5,369 nt of DNA from SCRD01 sp046705285 (lineage in GTDB: Bacteria; Acidobacteriota; Terriglobia; UBA7540). Both the position numbers and the translations under genes were made by a program. Each line of letters starts with the position of its first letter. Within the stretch, counting starts at the first letter, position 1. The stretch lies in the NCBI GenBank assembly GCA_046705285.1, contig JBJKQK010000192.1:1-5369 (forward strand), in the 5' to 3' direction. Shown here one piece after another: positions 5,184 to 5,369 of this stretch. The notes beneath the pieces were generated by a model. The model was not told the DNA's origin, made no database searches, and was given only the letters and a program-made list of their open reading frames with translations.

Positions 5184-5369
5184 TTACCGTGGCGATTCAC
5201 ACGCTGCGCCACTGCAGTTGGCAGTGTGCCTCATAGGTTCAAGAATCGGCGACTTCAAATTGATCGTTTCTACAGTGATAGTCTGATCAAAATTCACTAA
5301 ATCTCTTCTGGTAGTTTCCAGACCGGCCAACCGCTTTCCTCCCGTTCCTTCGGACATCCGTTTATAGAG
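5184..5369 (-). CDS. Short open frame upstream of qmoA, cut by the window edge, unidentified
   Basis: On the minus strand a frame runs from the window edge to TAA 5186-5184 (61 codons), ending 5 bases before the qmoA ATG. Two internal starts are possible: ATG 5357 without a ribosome binding site, or TTG 5330 preceded at 6 bases by GGGAGGA, giving about 48 residues. The residues include LETTRRDLVNFDQTITVETI, and two cysteines near the end in NCSGAACE. I do not recognise a family. The close spacing and the weak qmoA ribosome binding site suggest coupling, but the stretch could equally be the leader of qmoA. Confidence 0.3.
   Translation of the reverse strand, partial: LYKRMSEGTGGKRLAGLETTRRDLVNFDQTITVETINLKSPILEPMRHTANCSGAACESPR
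5230..5258 (-). promoter_or_regulatory. Weak candidate promoter for qmoA
   Basis: On the minus strand TTGAAG (5258-5253) and TATGAG (5235-5230) are separated by 17 bases. Each matches four of six consensus positions of a sigma-70 promoter. Transcription would begin about 45 bases before the qmoA ATG. The match is modest and lies within the short open frame that precedes qmoA, so only one of the two may be meaningful. Confidence 0.2.

Overview
The window looks like a piece of chromosome or metagenomic contig from an anaerobic bacterium with dissimilatory sulfur metabolism. The reasons are a QmoA-type flavoprotein and a canonical DsrC, together with a cysteine-rich DUF1847 protein and a sigma-54 activator. 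Desulfobacterota, Nitrospirota or a related uncultured phylum would fit, but the sequence alone does not settle the taxon.

Left half, plus strand (1-2785): a DUF1847-type metal-binding protein (open to the left edge, so possibly 5'-partial), a universal-stress-protein-like protein lacking the usual ATP-binding motif, and a PAS / AAA+ / Fis sigma-54-dependent activator. The activator probably starts at a GTG (1478) with a strong ribosome binding site, behind a plausible promoter with a TATAAT box (1441-1446). Bases 2786-2976 separate two convergent gene sets; I see no gene and no convincing terminator there.

Right half, minus strand, read from 5369 down to 2977: a short open frame cut by the window edge, then qmoA (5178-3904), then one uninterrupted register of 201 codons (3911-3309), then dsrC (3294-2977). 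The 201-codon register is the odd part. It begins inside the qmoA stop region with an HdrA/QmoB-like N-terminus, meets a TAG at codon 58, and continues as the C-terminal iron-sulfur region of a GltD/DsrL-type oxidoreductase. Its second [4Fe-4S] motif reads C-x2-TGA-x2-TGA-x3-C-P: two in-frame TGA codons sit exactly where the second and third cluster cysteines belong. The register then closes with a TAA placed just before the dsrC ribosome binding site.

The left-hand genes may form a regulatory/sensing unit. The right-hand genes are an electron-transfer / sulfur-carrier unit: QmoA is a flavin and Fe-S electron carrier, and DsrC carries sulfur as a trisulfide. The element between them is either a decayed, internally deleted qmoB/dsrL-like gene or a compact recoded (selenocysteine) Fe-S protein. 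Loss of three cysteines in the first cluster and the TAG favour decay. The exact cysteine register of both TGAs and the lack of any frameshift keep recoding open.
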